50,864 nucleotides of DNA from Prochlorococcus sp. AG-311-D23. GTDB taxonomy: Bacteria > Cyanobacteriota > Cyanobacteriia > PCC-6307 > Cyanobiaceae. The stretch spans positions 1-50,864 of the forward strand of contig QBVH01000009.1 of NCBI GenBank assembly GCA_003284445.1. The letters run 5' to 3'. The stretch's first letter is position 1, and each line of letters starts with the position of its first letter. The notes under the pieces are model-generated. The model saw only the letters and a program-made list of their open reading frames with translations, did no database searches and was not told the origin of the DNA. The position numbers and the translations under genes are program-made. Shown piece after piece: positions 38,465-47,961 of the stretch.

Positions 38465-39457
38465 TTAAATTTGAGGAATAATTGCGTTTACTAAGCTCAT
38501 ATAAACTGGTATCCCAAATATTATGTTAAAAGGGAAAGTTAATCCAAGAGTGGTTGAAATGTAATAACTAGGTCTAGCTTCAGGCACTGTCATTCTCATT
38601 GCTGTTGGCACCGCAAGATATGAAGCACTTGCACATAGAACAACAAATAAGAGTGCATTGCCTGGCTCTAAATTTAGTAATCTTGCTACGGCTGAACCTA
38701 ATACTGCATTAACTATTGGCATCAGTATTGAAAACATAATGAGAAAAGCACCAGTTTTATTTAAACGAGCGAGCCGTTGAGCTGCCACAATTCCCATATC
38801 TAGTAAAAAGAAACACTCAGCCCCATAAAAAAGTTCTCCAGTAAATGGTTCCATTTTTTTAATGTCAGAGGGATCAACAGCTGATGTTAAAAAACCTATT
38901 AAAAGGCTTCCCAGTAATAAATAAACTGAACCATTAAGCATTGACTCATGAAGAATTGAGCCCCATTTCATTTTTCTTTTGATGGGCCTATCTTTGCTTG
39001 CTCCAAACTTGACTAATAGAAGACCAATTACTATTGCCGGAGACTCCATAAGTGCTAAAGCTGCAACCATAAAACCATCAAAAGGTATATTTTGACTTTC
39101 TAAAAAGCTTTCAGCAGTGATAAATGTTACGGCACTTATTGATCCATATGCTGCAGATATTGCTGCTGCATTAAAAACATCGAATTTAAATCTCAGTATT
39201 ACAAAGCAAATAAGAGGGATTAAAAGAGACATTAATATTGCAGCAACCACAGTTGGAAGAACTGGATAAGTGAAGCCACTTCTCTGAAGTTCAATACCTC
39301 CCTTGAAGCCTATTGCGAGTAAAAGATATAGCGAAAATAATTTTGGTAGGGGAGCTGGAATCTCAAAATCAGACTTTAATGCGTATGCAATTGCGCCCAA
39401 AAAGAAAAAAAGTATTGGCGTACTTAAAGCATTTTGGATGAAAAGGTTTTGTCCCAT
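38465..39457 (-). CDS. sbtA: Sodium-dependent bicarbonate transporter SbtA
   Basis: SbtA imports bicarbonate with sodium across the plasma membrane in the carbon-concentrating mechanism. The 330-residue product is very hydrophobic, about ten membrane helices, with family stretches LLLAIGFKGGIELQRSG, AAISAAYGSISAVTFITAES near one half, and FLLDMGIVAAQRL and CASASYLAVPTAMRMTVPEA in the other, which suggests an inverted-repeat fold. It is followed by SbtB and preceded by the SulP carrier on the same strand (44 bases between). Expression is probably coordinated. Confidence 0.9.
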   Translation of the reverse strand: MGQNLFIQNALSTPILFFFLGAIAYALKSDFEIPAPLPKLFSLYLLLAIGFKGGIELQRSGFTYPVLPTVVAAILMSLLIPLICFVILRFKFDVFNAAAISAAYGSISAVTFITAESFLESQNIPFDGFMVAALALMESPAIVIGLLLVKFGASKDRPIKRKMKWGSILHESMLNGSVYLLLGSLLIGFLTSAVDPSDIKKMEPFTGELFYGAECFFLLDMGIVAAQRLARLNKTGAFLIMFSILMPIVNAVLGSAVARLLNLEPGNALLFVVLCASASYLAVPTAMRMTVPEARPSYYISTTLGLTFPFNIIFGIPVYMSLVNAIIPQI

Positions 39458-39501
39458 TTCTTGTTAGTTCTTAAAGCAAGCAATAAAAAAAATATTGATT
39501 A

Positions 39502-41169
39502 TCAACTATTCAGGCTGTCAATTGCAGCTGTGAGCGCTTCTTTTCTTGTACCAATTACATCAACTCCAAATTTAGCAAGTCTGTCTTTTACTCTTCCTGT
39601 TGCACCAGCAACATATGCTTTCCTTGAGTTGTTTAGCGCTTCCTGAACCATATCTTCTATTGCGAGAGTTGCAGTAACTCCAAGTCTAGGAACATCAGTG
39701 ATATCAAGAATTAGAACTTTGTAGTTTCTTACAAGCATCATTCTTTCCGTAATTCCTTTTGCTGCTCCAAAACTAAGTGGTCCTTTTAATCTAAATAGCA
39801 TTACTTCTCCCGCACAACGATCTAAAAGGGCTTTCTCATCTGAAGGGAGTTGTGCATTTGCTGCATTCTTATTTGACGATGAGTCGAATGGGTTGTCAGC
39901 TTCCATTCCCTCCAATTGAGTCTCTGTAATTGAATCGATCGTGAGCATATTTGCTATAAATACACCAACTAGTACAGCCCATATTAAGTCCCAGAAAACT
40001 GTCATTAAGAGGACTCCATACATCACACTTGCTGTTTTCAGCGAAAGTTTATGAGCTCTTAATAGAAATCCCCAATCAATAATGTCTAAGCCAACTTTTA
40101 TTAAAATTCCTGCAAGAAGAGCTGTAGGAATCTGAGCGGCTAGAGGACCAGCACCAACAAGAACGAATAGCAATACAACTGAATGAACCATCCCTGAGAT
40201 TGGGGTTGAACCTCCAGATTTGACATTAATTACTGTTCTCATGGTTGCCCCAGCGCCAGGCAAACCTGTGAAAATTCCAGCTACTGCATTTCCAATACCT
40301 TGTCCAATTAGTTCTCTATCAGAATTATGTCTAGTTTGAGAAATATTATCTGCGACAAGAGATGTAAGAAGAGAGTCAATAGCCCCAAGAACAGCAAGGA
40401 CTAGTCCAGCTTTAAGAATTATTGGGAAGAAATTGCCAAGGCTTGGATCTGGGAGACTTAGAGAAAGACCTCCCTCTGGTATTGCCCCTATTCTGTCTAA
40501 GTAACTATCGCCAAAAAGAAGTATTGATAAGGGAGTAACTATTAATAATGCTAAAAGGGGAGACGGGACCCATTGACTTATTTTACGGGGGGTCAGAAAC
40601 ACTATCGCAAGTGTCATAGCTGCAACTGCTATTGCAGACCCATTTGGTGAGAAATTGTTAACTAAAGTTGAAAGAGACTCTAATACTCCTCCTCGAGTTG
40701 ATATGCCAAGTAAAGGACCTATTTGAAGAGTAATTATGATTACTCCAATTCCAGACATAAAGCCTGAAACTACTGAATATGGAACAAGTGTTATGTACTT
40801 ACCAAGTCTTAGTAGGCCAAATAAAATCTGAAATAATCCTCCAATGACTACTGCAGCCATTACTAAAGGAAGAATTTCTCCAGCAGATAAATCTCTAGGT
40901 ACTCCTACAGCGGCTAAGCTCGCTACTACTCCTGCAACAGTTACGCTCATCGGCCCAGTTGGACCACTAACCTGAGACGGTGTTCCTCCAAATAAAGCTG
41001 CGAGGAAGCCAACTACGACTGCCCCGTAAAGACCATAAATAGCGCCTCCAGGACCAAGAGCAGCATTACCAAACGCTAAAGCTAGTGGTAATGCAACTAC
41101 TGCAGCTGTTAAGCCACCTAAAACATCACCTCTAATATTTTTCAGGTGAAAGCCATTAATTAACGCCAA
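39502..41169 (-). CDS. bicA: SulP-family anion carrier, probable bicarbonate transporter BicA
   Basis: The 555-residue product is a SulP carrier: a hydrophobic core of roughly 14 helices (residues about 10-420) with ALPLALAFGNA... and SGPTGPMSVTVAGVVASLA, and LPGAGATMRTVINVKSGGSTPISG, followed by a C-terminal STAS domain (about 440-555). In marine cyanobacteria such carriers near sbtA are taken as low-affinity, high-flux sodium-bicarbonate BicA. Sulfate transport cannot be excluded by sequence. It starts at TTG 41169 and is the first gene of the bicA-sbtA-sbtB run. Confidence 0.82.
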   Translation of the reverse strand: MALINGFHLKNIRGDVLGGLTAAVVALPLALAFGNAALGPGGAIYGLYGAVVVGFLAALFGGTPSQVSGPTGPMSVTVAGVVASLAAVGVPRDLSAGEILPLVMAAVVIGGLFQILFGLLRLGKYITLVPYSVVSGFMSGIGVIIITLQIGPLLGISTRGGVLESLSTLVNNFSPNGSAIAVAAMTLAIVFLTPRKISQWVPSPLLALLIVTPLSILLFGDSYLDRIGAIPEGGLSLSLPDPSLGNFFPIILKAGLVLAVLGAIDSLLTSLVADNISQTRHNSDRELIGQGIGNAVAGIFTGLPGAGATMRTVINVKSGGSTPISGMVHSVVLLFVLVGAGPLAAQIPTALLAGILIKVGLDIIDWGFLLRAHKLSLKTASVMYGVLLMTVFWDLIWAVLVGVFIANMLTIDSITETQLEGMEADNPFDSSSNKNAANAQLPSDEKALLDRCAGEVMLFRLKGPLSFGAAKGITERMMLVRNYKVLILDITDVPRLGVTATLAIEDMVQEALNNSRKAYVAGATGRVKDRLAKFGVDVIGTRKEALTAAIDSLNS

Positions 41170-41311
41170 TCGACTCTCCTTACTTGATTTGACTTGAATA
41201 AGCCTATCTCTTCAAGGTTCAATTACGCTCGGCATTCTGAATTTTTACACACTAGATTTAGATAAAATCATTAAAAGATTGACTCTTAGCACTTGAAAAA
41301 GCTTTATTTTC

Positions 41312-42247
41312 ATGGAATTAAACGGTTTTAAGGATTATTTCAAAATTCTTGGCATTAATAGAAATGCTACCGATGAAGAAATCAAAAGTGCATTCAGAAA
41401 ACTTGCTAGACAATTTCATCCTGATCTACATCCACATGATGAGAAGGCTGAGTCGGAATTCAAAGAAATCAATGAAGCTTACGAGGTTCTTTCGGATAAG
41501 GCTAAAAAAAAGTCTTACGAACAATATCTAAATTATTGGTTCAAAAATAGAGATAGAAATTCTAGAGATTTTTATACAGAAAATAATGATAAGCAATTTG
41601 ATGAATATCTAAACTTTGATAATTTTTTGAGTGATTTAATTGGAAGATTTGGTGAGGCTAGTCAAGATATTTACTCAAATATATCTTTCGATAAGAATGC
41701 TCGATCACTAAATCTTGATGCAGAATTTAATTTGCAGATTAGTTTTTTAGAAGCTTTGAATGGTGCAAAAAAGAATCTTTTGGTGAATGATGAACGTATA
41801 GAGGTAAAAATCCCTCAAGGAATTGAAACAGGATCAAAAATACGTATTAAAAATAAGGGGAACATACTTTCTGGGAAAGGAAAAAGAGGAGATTTATTGA
41901 TTGAAATCAGTATTAAATCTCATCCGATTTGGAAACTGAAAGGTTTTGATGTTTATGCAGATTTACCTCTTTCTTTAGATGAATTTGCTTTGGGAGCAAA
42001 TATTACGGTTGCTTCTCCTCAAGGCGATGCATATTTATCAATACCTTCAGGAAGTTTACCCGAGCAAAAATTGAGATTAGAGGGCCTAGGATTACATAAC
42101 TTGGATACCCAAGGAGATTTGTTTTTTACTCTAAAATTAAAGCTACCCAAAAATTGGTCAGCTGATGAGTTGAGACTTCTAGAAAAGCTTAGATCTGTTC
42201 GAATAGATGAACCTCGATCAAGTTGGTTCGAGAAGGCTAGGACTTAA
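41312..42247 (+). CDS. DnaJ/Hsp40 co-chaperone, CbpA-like
   Basis: This 311-residue J-domain protein stimulates a DnaK ATPase. The J domain occupies residues 6-75 with HPD at 36-38. There is neither a zinc-finger (no CxxCxGxG repeats) nor a long G/F linker, which makes it type II. The C-terminal substrate-binding domains follow (LNLDAEFNLQISFLEALNGA, EVKIPQGIETGSKIRIKNKG). It is unlike canonical DnaJ and resembles CbpA. It is followed by hemB on the same strand with 34 bases between. Confidence 0.9.
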   Translation: MELNGFKDYFKILGINRNATDEEIKSAFRKLARQFHPDLHPHDEKAESEFKEINEAYEVLSDKAKKKSYEQYLNYWFKNRDRNSRDFYTENNDKQFDEYLNFDNFLSDLIGRFGEASQDIYSNISFDKNARSLNLDAEFNLQISFLEALNGAKKNLLVNDERIEVKIPQGIETGSKIRIKNKGNILSGKGKRGDLLIEISIKSHPIWKLKGFDVYADLPLSLDEFALGANITVASPQGDAYLSIPSGSLPEQKLRLEGLGLHNLDTQGDLFFTLKLKLPKNWSADELRLLEKLRSVRIDEPRSSWFEKART

Positions 42248-42281
42248 AGGAAGTAAAATGTAGTTATCTTGATTGGTTCAT

Positions 42282-43280
42282 ATGGATCTTACTTATCGGC
42301 CCCGTCGTCTCCGCAGAGCAGACTCTTTAAGAGAAATGGTTCGAGAGAACACTGTCTCTGCTTCTGACTTCATCTACCCTCTTTTTGTTCATGAGGGTTC
42401 AGATACTCAAGAAATAGCCGCGATGCCAGGTTCAAGTCGCTGGTCAATAGATGGATTAGTTGATGAAGTTAAACGTGCTTGGAATCTAGGTATTAGATGC
42501 GTAGTTATTTTTCCAAAAGTTCCTGACGAGCAAAAAACAGAAGATGGAGCTGAATGCTTTAACGAAAAAGGTTTAATACCAAGGACTATTGAAAGATTGA
42601 AAAAAGAGATACCTGAAATGTGTGTCATGACTGATGTTGCTTTAGACCCTTATTCTTGTGATGGTCATGATGGAATAGTTAGTGATGAAGGGATAATTTT
42701 GAATGATAAAACTGTTGATTATTTGTGTAAACAAGCTGTTGTCCAGGCACGATCTGGAGCAGATTTAATCGGCCCAAGTGACATGATGGATGGAAGAGTA
42801 GGAGCAATAAGGGAAGCCTTAGATGATGAAGGTTTTGAACATGTAGGAATAATTAGTTACACGGCAAAATATTCATCTGCATATTATGGACCTTTTAGAG
42901 AAGCTTTAGATTCTGCACCTAGAGCATTATCTAATAAACCTATTCCGAAAAATAAAAACACCTATCAGATGGATCCAGCTAATGCTAGAGAAGCAATAAC
43001 AGAAGCTCAACTTGATGAACAAGAAGGATCAGACATCCTAATGGTTAAGCCAGGTTTGGCTTATTTAGATATTATTTACCGTTTGAGAGAAGAATCAGAA
43101 TTACCGATAGCTGCTTATAACGTAAGCGGGGAGTACGCAATGGTCAAAGCTGCCGCTCAAAGAGGCTGGATAGATGAAAAAGCCATTGTTTTGGAAACTT
43201 TATTGAGTTTTAAAAGAGCAGGAGCAAACCTGGTCCTTACATATCACGCATGTGATGCCGCAGGATGGTTAAAAGAATAA
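42282..43280 (+). CDS. hemB: Delta-aminolevulinic acid dehydratase (porphobilinogen synthase)
   Basis: HemB condenses two ALA molecules into porphobilinogen, the first common pyrrole of chlorophyll, haem and cobalamin. ATG 42282 gives 332 residues, beginning MDLTYRPRRLRR; the in-frame TTG 42273 adds three and is less likely. Motifs: FPLF-like YPLFVHEG, the ALA-site lysines in SYTAKYSSAYYGPFR and LMVKPGLAYLD, and DVALDPYSCDGHDG at the metal-binding area. It is followed by a glyoxalase-fold gene and mutS2. Confidence 0.96.
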   Translation: MDLTYRPRRLRRADSLREMVRENTVSASDFIYPLFVHEGSDTQEIAAMPGSSRWSIDGLVDEVKRAWNLGIRCVVIFPKVPDEQKTEDGAECFNEKGLIPRTIERLKKEIPEMCVMTDVALDPYSCDGHDGIVSDEGIILNDKTVDYLCKQAVVQARSGADLIGPSDMMDGRVGAIREALDDEGFEHVGIISYTAKYSSAYYGPFREALDSAPRALSNKPIPKNKNTYQMDPANAREAITEAQLDEQEGSDILMVKPGLAYLDIIYRLREESELPIAAYNVSGEYAMVKAAAQRGWIDEKAIVLETLLSFKRAGANLVLTYHACDAAGWLKE

Positions 43281-43330
43281 TAAAATTAAAAAAGAAAATT
43301 ATCAAAAATTTGAACTTTCAATCAAAAGTA

Positions 43331-43735
43331 ATGCAAAATAAACACTCTGAATTAAATACTGAAAGTGTTCATCGTCTCGGCCATGTTGCCGTTAGAGTTG
43401 AGGATGTCAATAGAGCTAAAAGCTTTTATATGAGCTTGGGAATGAAGCTCATATGGGATGATACTGATTGGTGCTATTTAGAGGCGGGGGAGAGTAAAGA
43501 TGGTCTAGCATTGCTTGGCCCTAGCTATAAAGCTGCCGGTCCACATTTCGCATTTCATTTCACTAGCAAGGATGAGATAAAGAGAATTCATGACTCTCTA
43601 AAAAATCAAGGAATAAAGGTTGGTGCTTTGCATGATCATCGAGATGGGACTTCTTCTTTTTATTTAAAAGATACAGAAGGTAATTGGTTGGAAATGCTCT
43701 ATCACCCATTAACAGGAATACCAACAAATCAATAG
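43331..43735 (+). CDS. Glyoxalase-fold (VOC superfamily) protein
   Basis: This 134-residue protein has the vicinal-oxygen-chelate fold: beta-alpha-beta-beta-beta units starting with HRLGHVAVRVEDVNRAKSFYMSLG, then HFAFHFTSKDEIKRIH and SFYLKDTEGNWLEMLYHP. Histidine and glutamate metal ligands appear in both halves, but the two-unit length is short for a full GloA, so lactoylglutathione lyase is only one possibility. ATG 43331 is preferred; an earlier ATG at 43265 would place 22 basic, low-complexity residues inside the hemB end. It is followed by mutS2 after 15 bases. Confidence 0.82.
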   Translation: MQNKHSELNTESVHRLGHVAVRVEDVNRAKSFYMSLGMKLIWDDTDWCYLEAGESKDGLALLGPSYKAAGPHFAFHFTSKDEIKRIHDSLKNQGIKVGALHDHRDGTSSFYLKDTEGNWLEMLYHPLTGIPTNQ

Positions 43736-43750
43736 ACCTCGTATTGAAGA

Positions 43751-46165
43751 ATGGGATTAACAAGAAATCAGAATGATTCTGAAAAGACACAAATAATTTT
43801 AGAGTCTTTAGAATTACTTGAATGGCCAACTGTTTGTAGCCATTTATCTACTTTCGCGGTTACTCAGCAAGGTCGTAAAATATGTGAAAGCTTTGATTTG
43901 CCATCACATATCTCTTTAAGCCAAAAGTTATTGTGCCAAACATTAGAAATTGGATCATTAGATATTTCACTTGATGGTGGAATATCTTTTGAAGGTGTTC
44001 ATGATTTGGAAAAAATTGTTTTGATATGCTCGAAAGGTGGTGTCGCTACGGGTGAGGATTTATTAAAAGTAGCTGATACGTTAAGAGCTGCTAGGAAATT
44101 AAGAAAACTAATATTTGATCAAGTTATACGTCCAGGACTATCTGAATTGCTCAAAGATATTGCAACTTTGCCAGATTTGCAAAAATTCCTCGAATTTGGT
44201 CTAGATGAAGGTGGGCGAATTGCTGATCGTGCTAGCACAAAGCTTTCCGAATTACGTCGCCATAGGAGCGCGGTACGTCTTCAAAGAAAAGATTTTCTTC
44301 AAGATATTATCCGGAAATATGGTGGATTACTTCAAGATAATATTATCTCAGAGAGATATGGTCGACCTGTTTTAGCTTTTAAGGCTGGGACTTCTGATCA
44401 AATAAAAGGGATGGTTCATGACAGTTCAGCTTCTGGGAACACAATCTATGTCGAGCCACAAGTTGTCATATCAATAGGAAACCGTTTAGCGAAGATAGAT
44501 TCTGAAATCTCAGATGAAGAGAGGAGGCTTCTATCTAATTGGAGTAAAGAGGTTGGTCTTAATGCAAACGTAATAGCTCATTTAGGAGAGATACTTTTGC
44601 AGATTGAGTTTGCATTAGCTAGAGCACGTTACTCTAAATGGCTTGAGGGGGTACCAGTAATACTTGATGAAAAGGAAAATACATTATTCGAGATTAAAGA
44701 TTTTCGTCACCCGTTATTGGTATGGAATGACTTGCATGAGAAAAAAAATAGAGTTGTTCCAACTAGCTTTGATGTCTCTACTGAATTGAAAGTGGTGGCG
44801 ATTACAGGACCTAATACTGGTGGCAAAACCGTAGCTTTAAAAAGTATTGGTTTAGCAGTTTTAATGGCTAAAGCCGGTTTGCTTCTGCCTTGTACAGGCT
44901 CACCCAGATTACCGTGGTGTAAAAATATTTTAGCTGATATTGGTGATGAGCAATCATTACAGCAAAATTTATCTACATTTAGTGGACATATTCTACGTAT
45001 AACTCGAATACTTGATGCGATAGATTCATTCCCAGGGACAACTCTTGTACTTTTAGATGAAGTAGGAGCAGGAACTGATCCTACTGAAGGTACAGCATTG
45101 GCTATGGCGCTTTTAAAGATAATGGCCGATAGAGCAAGATTAACTATTGCAACTACTCATTTTGGACAATTAAAAGCACTCAAATATAGCGATTCAAGAT
45201 TTGAAAATGCTTCCGTTTCTTTCGATAGCGAAACCATACAACCAACTTTTCATTTGCAATGGGGAATTCCTGGTCGAAGTAATGCAATTGAAATTTCAAA
45301 GAGACTTGGTCTCGACGAGCAGGTAATTAAAAGTGCTCAAAAATTTATTAATCCTGAAAGCGTCGATAATGTTAATCAAGTTATTCAAGGCTTAGAAAAA
45401 CAACGAGAGCGGCAACAAGCAGCAGCTGAAGATGCTGCTGCATTATTGGCAAAAACCGAATTACTACATGAAGAATTACTTAATAGTTGGCAGAAACAAC
45501 GTCAACAATCAGAAGAGTTTAATGAACAAGGAAGGTTTAAATTGGAGTCATCAATTCGTGAAGGTCAAAAAGAAGTTAGACATTTAATTAAACGCTTGCG
45601 CGACCAAAAAGCTAGTGGTGAGACAGCAAGAATCGCTGGTCAACGATTACGGCAAATGGAAAAGGGATATCGAAGCGATAGGCGAATTCAGCACAAACAG
45701 AGTTGGACCCCAAAGATTGGCGACAAAGTTAGATTGTCTTCTATTGGTAAAGCAGGAGAAATTATTTCTTTTTCAGATGATGGAATGCAATTAACAGTTC
45801 TATGCGGTGTATTTCGAAGCAAAGTCAGTTTAACTGAGGTAGAAAGTCTTGATGGTCAAAAGGCGGAAATAAATCGAATTGTGCAAGTAAAAACTTCGCA
45901 AGTAAGAAAGAATTTATCCTTAGTGCGTACTAAAAAAAATACATTAGATGTAAGAGGTTTACGAGTTCATGAAGCCGAGGGGGTAATTGAAGAAAAGTTG
46001 AGAAATTGTTCTGGCGCCTTATGGGTTATTCATGGAATTGGTTCTGGAAAACTAAAAAAAGGTTTAAGGAAATGGTTGGATTCTCTTTCATATATTGAGA
46101 AAGTAGCCGATGCTGAACCTTATGATGGCGGTCCAGGATGTAGTGTTGTTTGGCTGGTTGATTGA
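43751..46165 (+). CDS. mutS2: MutS2 DNA-binding ATPase with Smr domain
   Basis: MutS2 is a MutS paralog that does not act in mismatch repair; family members suppress recombination or act on collided ribosomes. The 804-residue product has the MutS core and Walker A GPNTGGKT (353-360), Walker B LVLLDEVGAGTDPTEG, and TIATTHFGQLKAL. A long charged coiled-coil follows (about 500-640), then a KOW-like segment, and a C-terminal Smr endonuclease domain (from residue 731, TLDVRGLRVHEAEG, IHGIGSGKLKKGL). It lacks the N-terminal mismatch-recognition domain, as expected. It is followed after 100 bases by obg. Confidence 0.95.
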   Translation: MGLTRNQNDSEKTQIILESLELLEWPTVCSHLSTFAVTQQGRKICESFDLPSHISLSQKLLCQTLEIGSLDISLDGGISFEGVHDLEKIVLICSKGGVATGEDLLKVADTLRAARKLRKLIFDQVIRPGLSELLKDIATLPDLQKFLEFGLDEGGRIADRASTKLSELRRHRSAVRLQRKDFLQDIIRKYGGLLQDNIISERYGRPVLAFKAGTSDQIKGMVHDSSASGNTIYVEPQVVISIGNRLAKIDSEISDEERRLLSNWSKEVGLNANVIAHLGEILLQIEFALARARYSKWLEGVPVILDEKENTLFEIKDFRHPLLVWNDLHEKKNRVVPTSFDVSTELKVVAITGPNTGGKTVALKSIGLAVLMAKAGLLLPCTGSPRLPWCKNILADIGDEQSLQQNLSTFSGHILRITRILDAIDSFPGTTLVLLDEVGAGTDPTEGTALAMALLKIMADRARLTIATTHFGQLKALKYSDSRFENASVSFDSETIQPTFHLQWGIPGRSNAIEISKRLGLDEQVIKSAQKFINPESVDNVNQVIQGLEKQRERQQAAAEDAAALLAKTELLHEELLNSWQKQRQQSEEFNEQGRFKLESSIREGQKEVRHLIKRLRDQKASGETARIAGQRLRQMEKGYRSDRRIQHKQSWTPKIGDKVRLSSIGKAGEIISFSDDGMQLTVLCGVFRSKVSLTEVESLDGQKAEINRIVQVKTSQVRKNLSLVRTKKNTLDVRGLRVHEAEGVIEEKLRNCSGALWVIHGIGSGKLKKGLRKWLDSLSYIEKVADAEPYDGGPGCSVVWLVD

Positions 46166-46265
46166 CTTTTGAGTAAAAACTATAATCAGTGTTTTTAAAT
46201 TCTTTTATTTAGCAATTATGTATTTAAAAATTATTATCAAGTTTATGGATGAAAAATATTTCTAA

Positions 46266-47255
46266 ATGCAATTTATTGATCAAGCTATTATTGATGTCAA
46301 AGCAGGTTCAGGTGGTGATGGTATCTCTGCTTTTAGAAGAGAAAAGTATGTTCCAGCAGGTGGTCCTGCAGGGGGAGATGGAGGACAAGGAGGAAATGTC
46401 GTTTTAGAGGCTGATGATAATCTGCAAACTCTTTTGGATTTCAAATTTCAGAAATTAATTTCTGCTGAGAATGGTTACAGAGGTGGACCCAATAAATGCA
46501 CTGGTGCATCAGGAGATAGCACTGTACTTAAAGTTCCATGCGGAACGGAGGTAAGACATCTCTCTACAAATATCATTCTTGGTGACTTAACTCACAAAGG
46601 TCAACAACTTATTGTCGCGTTTGGTGGAAAAGGAGGTTTCGGTAACGCTCGCTATTTATCAAATAACAATAGAGCTCCAGAAAAATTCACTGAGGGGAAA
46701 GATGGGGAAGAATGGACATTGCAATTGGAATTAAAACTTTTAGCAGAAGTTGGAATTATTGGTTTACCAAATGCAGGTAAAAGTACGTTGATTTCTGTAC
46801 TCTCCTCTGCAAGACCCAAAATTGCTGATTATCCATTTACAACTTTAATTCCTAATCTCGGAGTAGTAAGAAGGCCCTCAGGAGACGGAACTGTTTTTGC
46901 AGATATTCCCGGTTTGATTTCTGGAGCATCAAAAGGGATTGGCCTAGGGCATGATTTTCTCCGACATATTGAGAGAACAAAGGTGTTACTTCATTTGATT
47001 GATTCAGCATCAAACGATCCAATAAATGATTTCAGAACTATTAATGAGGAATTAACGTCTTATGGGCATGATTTGATCTTTAAGCCTAGAATTTTTGTCC
47101 TTAATAAAAAAGAGCTATTAAATGAGAATGAGATTAAAAAACTTTTAAATAAAATTGAGCAATTAACTGGGAAAAATGTACATGTAATTTCCGCAGTAAC
47201 TAGATTTGGTCTGGATGATTTGTTGGGTTCTATTTGGAACGAACTAGGATATTAA
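46266..47255 (+). CDS. obg: GTPase Obg/CgtA
   Basis: Obg is an essential GTPase that acts in 50S ribosome assembly and stress signalling. The 329-residue product has the glycine-rich OBG domain (1-157; [16 protein letters not shown]), G1 GLPNAGKST (166-174), G2/G3 [11 protein letters not shown] and [17 protein letters not shown]4 LNKKELL in the downstream part and [11 protein letters not shown] at the end. The C-terminal OCT domain of Gram-positive Obg is absent, as in E. coli and cyanobacteria. Confidence 0.96.
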   Translation: MQFIDQAIIDVKAGSGGDGISAFRREKYVPAGGPAGGDGGQGGNVVLEADDNLQTLLDFKFQKLISAENGYRGGPNKCTGASGDSTVLKVPCGTEVRHLSTNIILGDLTHKGQQLIVAFGGKGGFGNARYLSNNNRAPEKFTEGKDGEEWTLQLELKLLAEVGIIGLPNAGKSTLISVLSSARPKIADYPFTTLIPNLGVVRRPSGDGTVFADIPGLISGASKGIGLGHDFLRHIERTKVLLHLIDSASNDPINDFRTINEELTSYGHDLIFKPRIFVLNKKELLNENEIKKLLNKIEQLTGKNVHVISAVTRFGLDDLLGSIWNELGY

Positions 47256-47524
47256 TTAATTGTTATTATTGAATCAATCATACATGCTTTTCTTGTAGCT
47301 AATCATTGGTCATGACTAAAAAGAGTATTTAAAATTATGGATTTTTACAGTTGTTTTATGAAAAAGGGTAAATTGTTTCCCCTTGCCATACTGATCAAGA
47401 TTTCTATGTTCTAAAGATAATGTCAAGACCAATTTTCGAGGCACCTAAAATGAAAAATGAGGAATAAGTTTTATGTTTTTTAACTGGCAGTCGTTAAGAT
47501 TTTAATTTCAATTATTAATTAACT
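47256..47524. other. Non-coding stretch between obg and CP12
   Basis: No gene longer than 25 codons is visible on the plus strand, and the minus strand carries none of note. Short ATG frames of 25 codons (from 47338) and 15 codons (from 47420) occur, without clear ribosome-binding sites. The plus transcript would end at the strong terminator at 47525-47566, so a small RNA or just the 3' end of obg is possible. No known RNA motif was recognised. Confidence 0.45.
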
Positions 47525-47566
47525 AAGAGAAATAAAAAGGGGCTAATGCCCCTTTTTATTTCTCTT
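47525..47566. terminator. Perfect bidirectional intrinsic terminator downstream of CP12
   Basis: Bases 47525-47543 (AAGAGAAATAAAAAGGGGC) pair without mismatch with 47548-47566 around a 4-base loop TAAT, giving a 19-bp stem with a GC core. It ends 14 bases before the CP12 stop codon, so the minus-strand CP12 transcript terminates here, and any plus-strand transcript from obg would also end here. T runs on both sides allow function in both directions. Confidence 0.9.
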
Positions 47567-47580
47567 TTGGCTTCTTATGA

Positions 47581-47799
47581 TTAATCGTCGTATACCAAAC
47601 ACTCTGGCTCGTCAGGATTGGCGTCACAGAAAAGTTCTAGTGCGTTTGGATCATGCTTGTCCTCAGGATGGTGCTCTTTGTATTCCTCGAGAGAATGAAG
47701 CTCTTCTTTTAAATGCCTAACTTTAGGATCATTACCTGAAGCTTGAGCTGTTTGGATCTCAGATTGATCCTTTTCAATATGCTCGTCGATTGATTTCAT
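47581..47799 (-). CDS. CP12 family Calvin-cycle regulator
   Basis: The 72-residue product is a CP12 protein. Its C-terminus FCDANPDEPECLVYDD holds C58 and C67, the redox pair that docks GAPDH, and the acidic intrinsically disordered middle fits the family. The N-terminal cysteine pair that binds PRK in the classical form is absent, and the AWD_VEEL core is replaced by VRHLKEELHSLEEY. In known CP12, oxidation in darkness sequesters GAPDH and PRK. Here the role may be restricted to GAPDH. A strong terminator follows after 14 bases. Confidence 0.88.
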   Translation of the reverse strand: MKSIDEHIEKDQSEIQTAQASGNDPKVRHLKEELHSLEEYKEHHPEDKHDPNALELFCDANPDEPECLVYDD

Positions 47800-47961
47800 A
47801 GCGTCTTAAAGAAGCAAAATCTTTAACTATGTACAAGATAATTATGGCGAGGGAATATTGCACGTGCTTTGTAAATTTGGTTGGATTTCCTCACCATTTG
47901 CTGACATGGATCAGTAAATATTTGTGCCTGAGAAATTGTTCATAGGCGAAAACCTCTCTGG

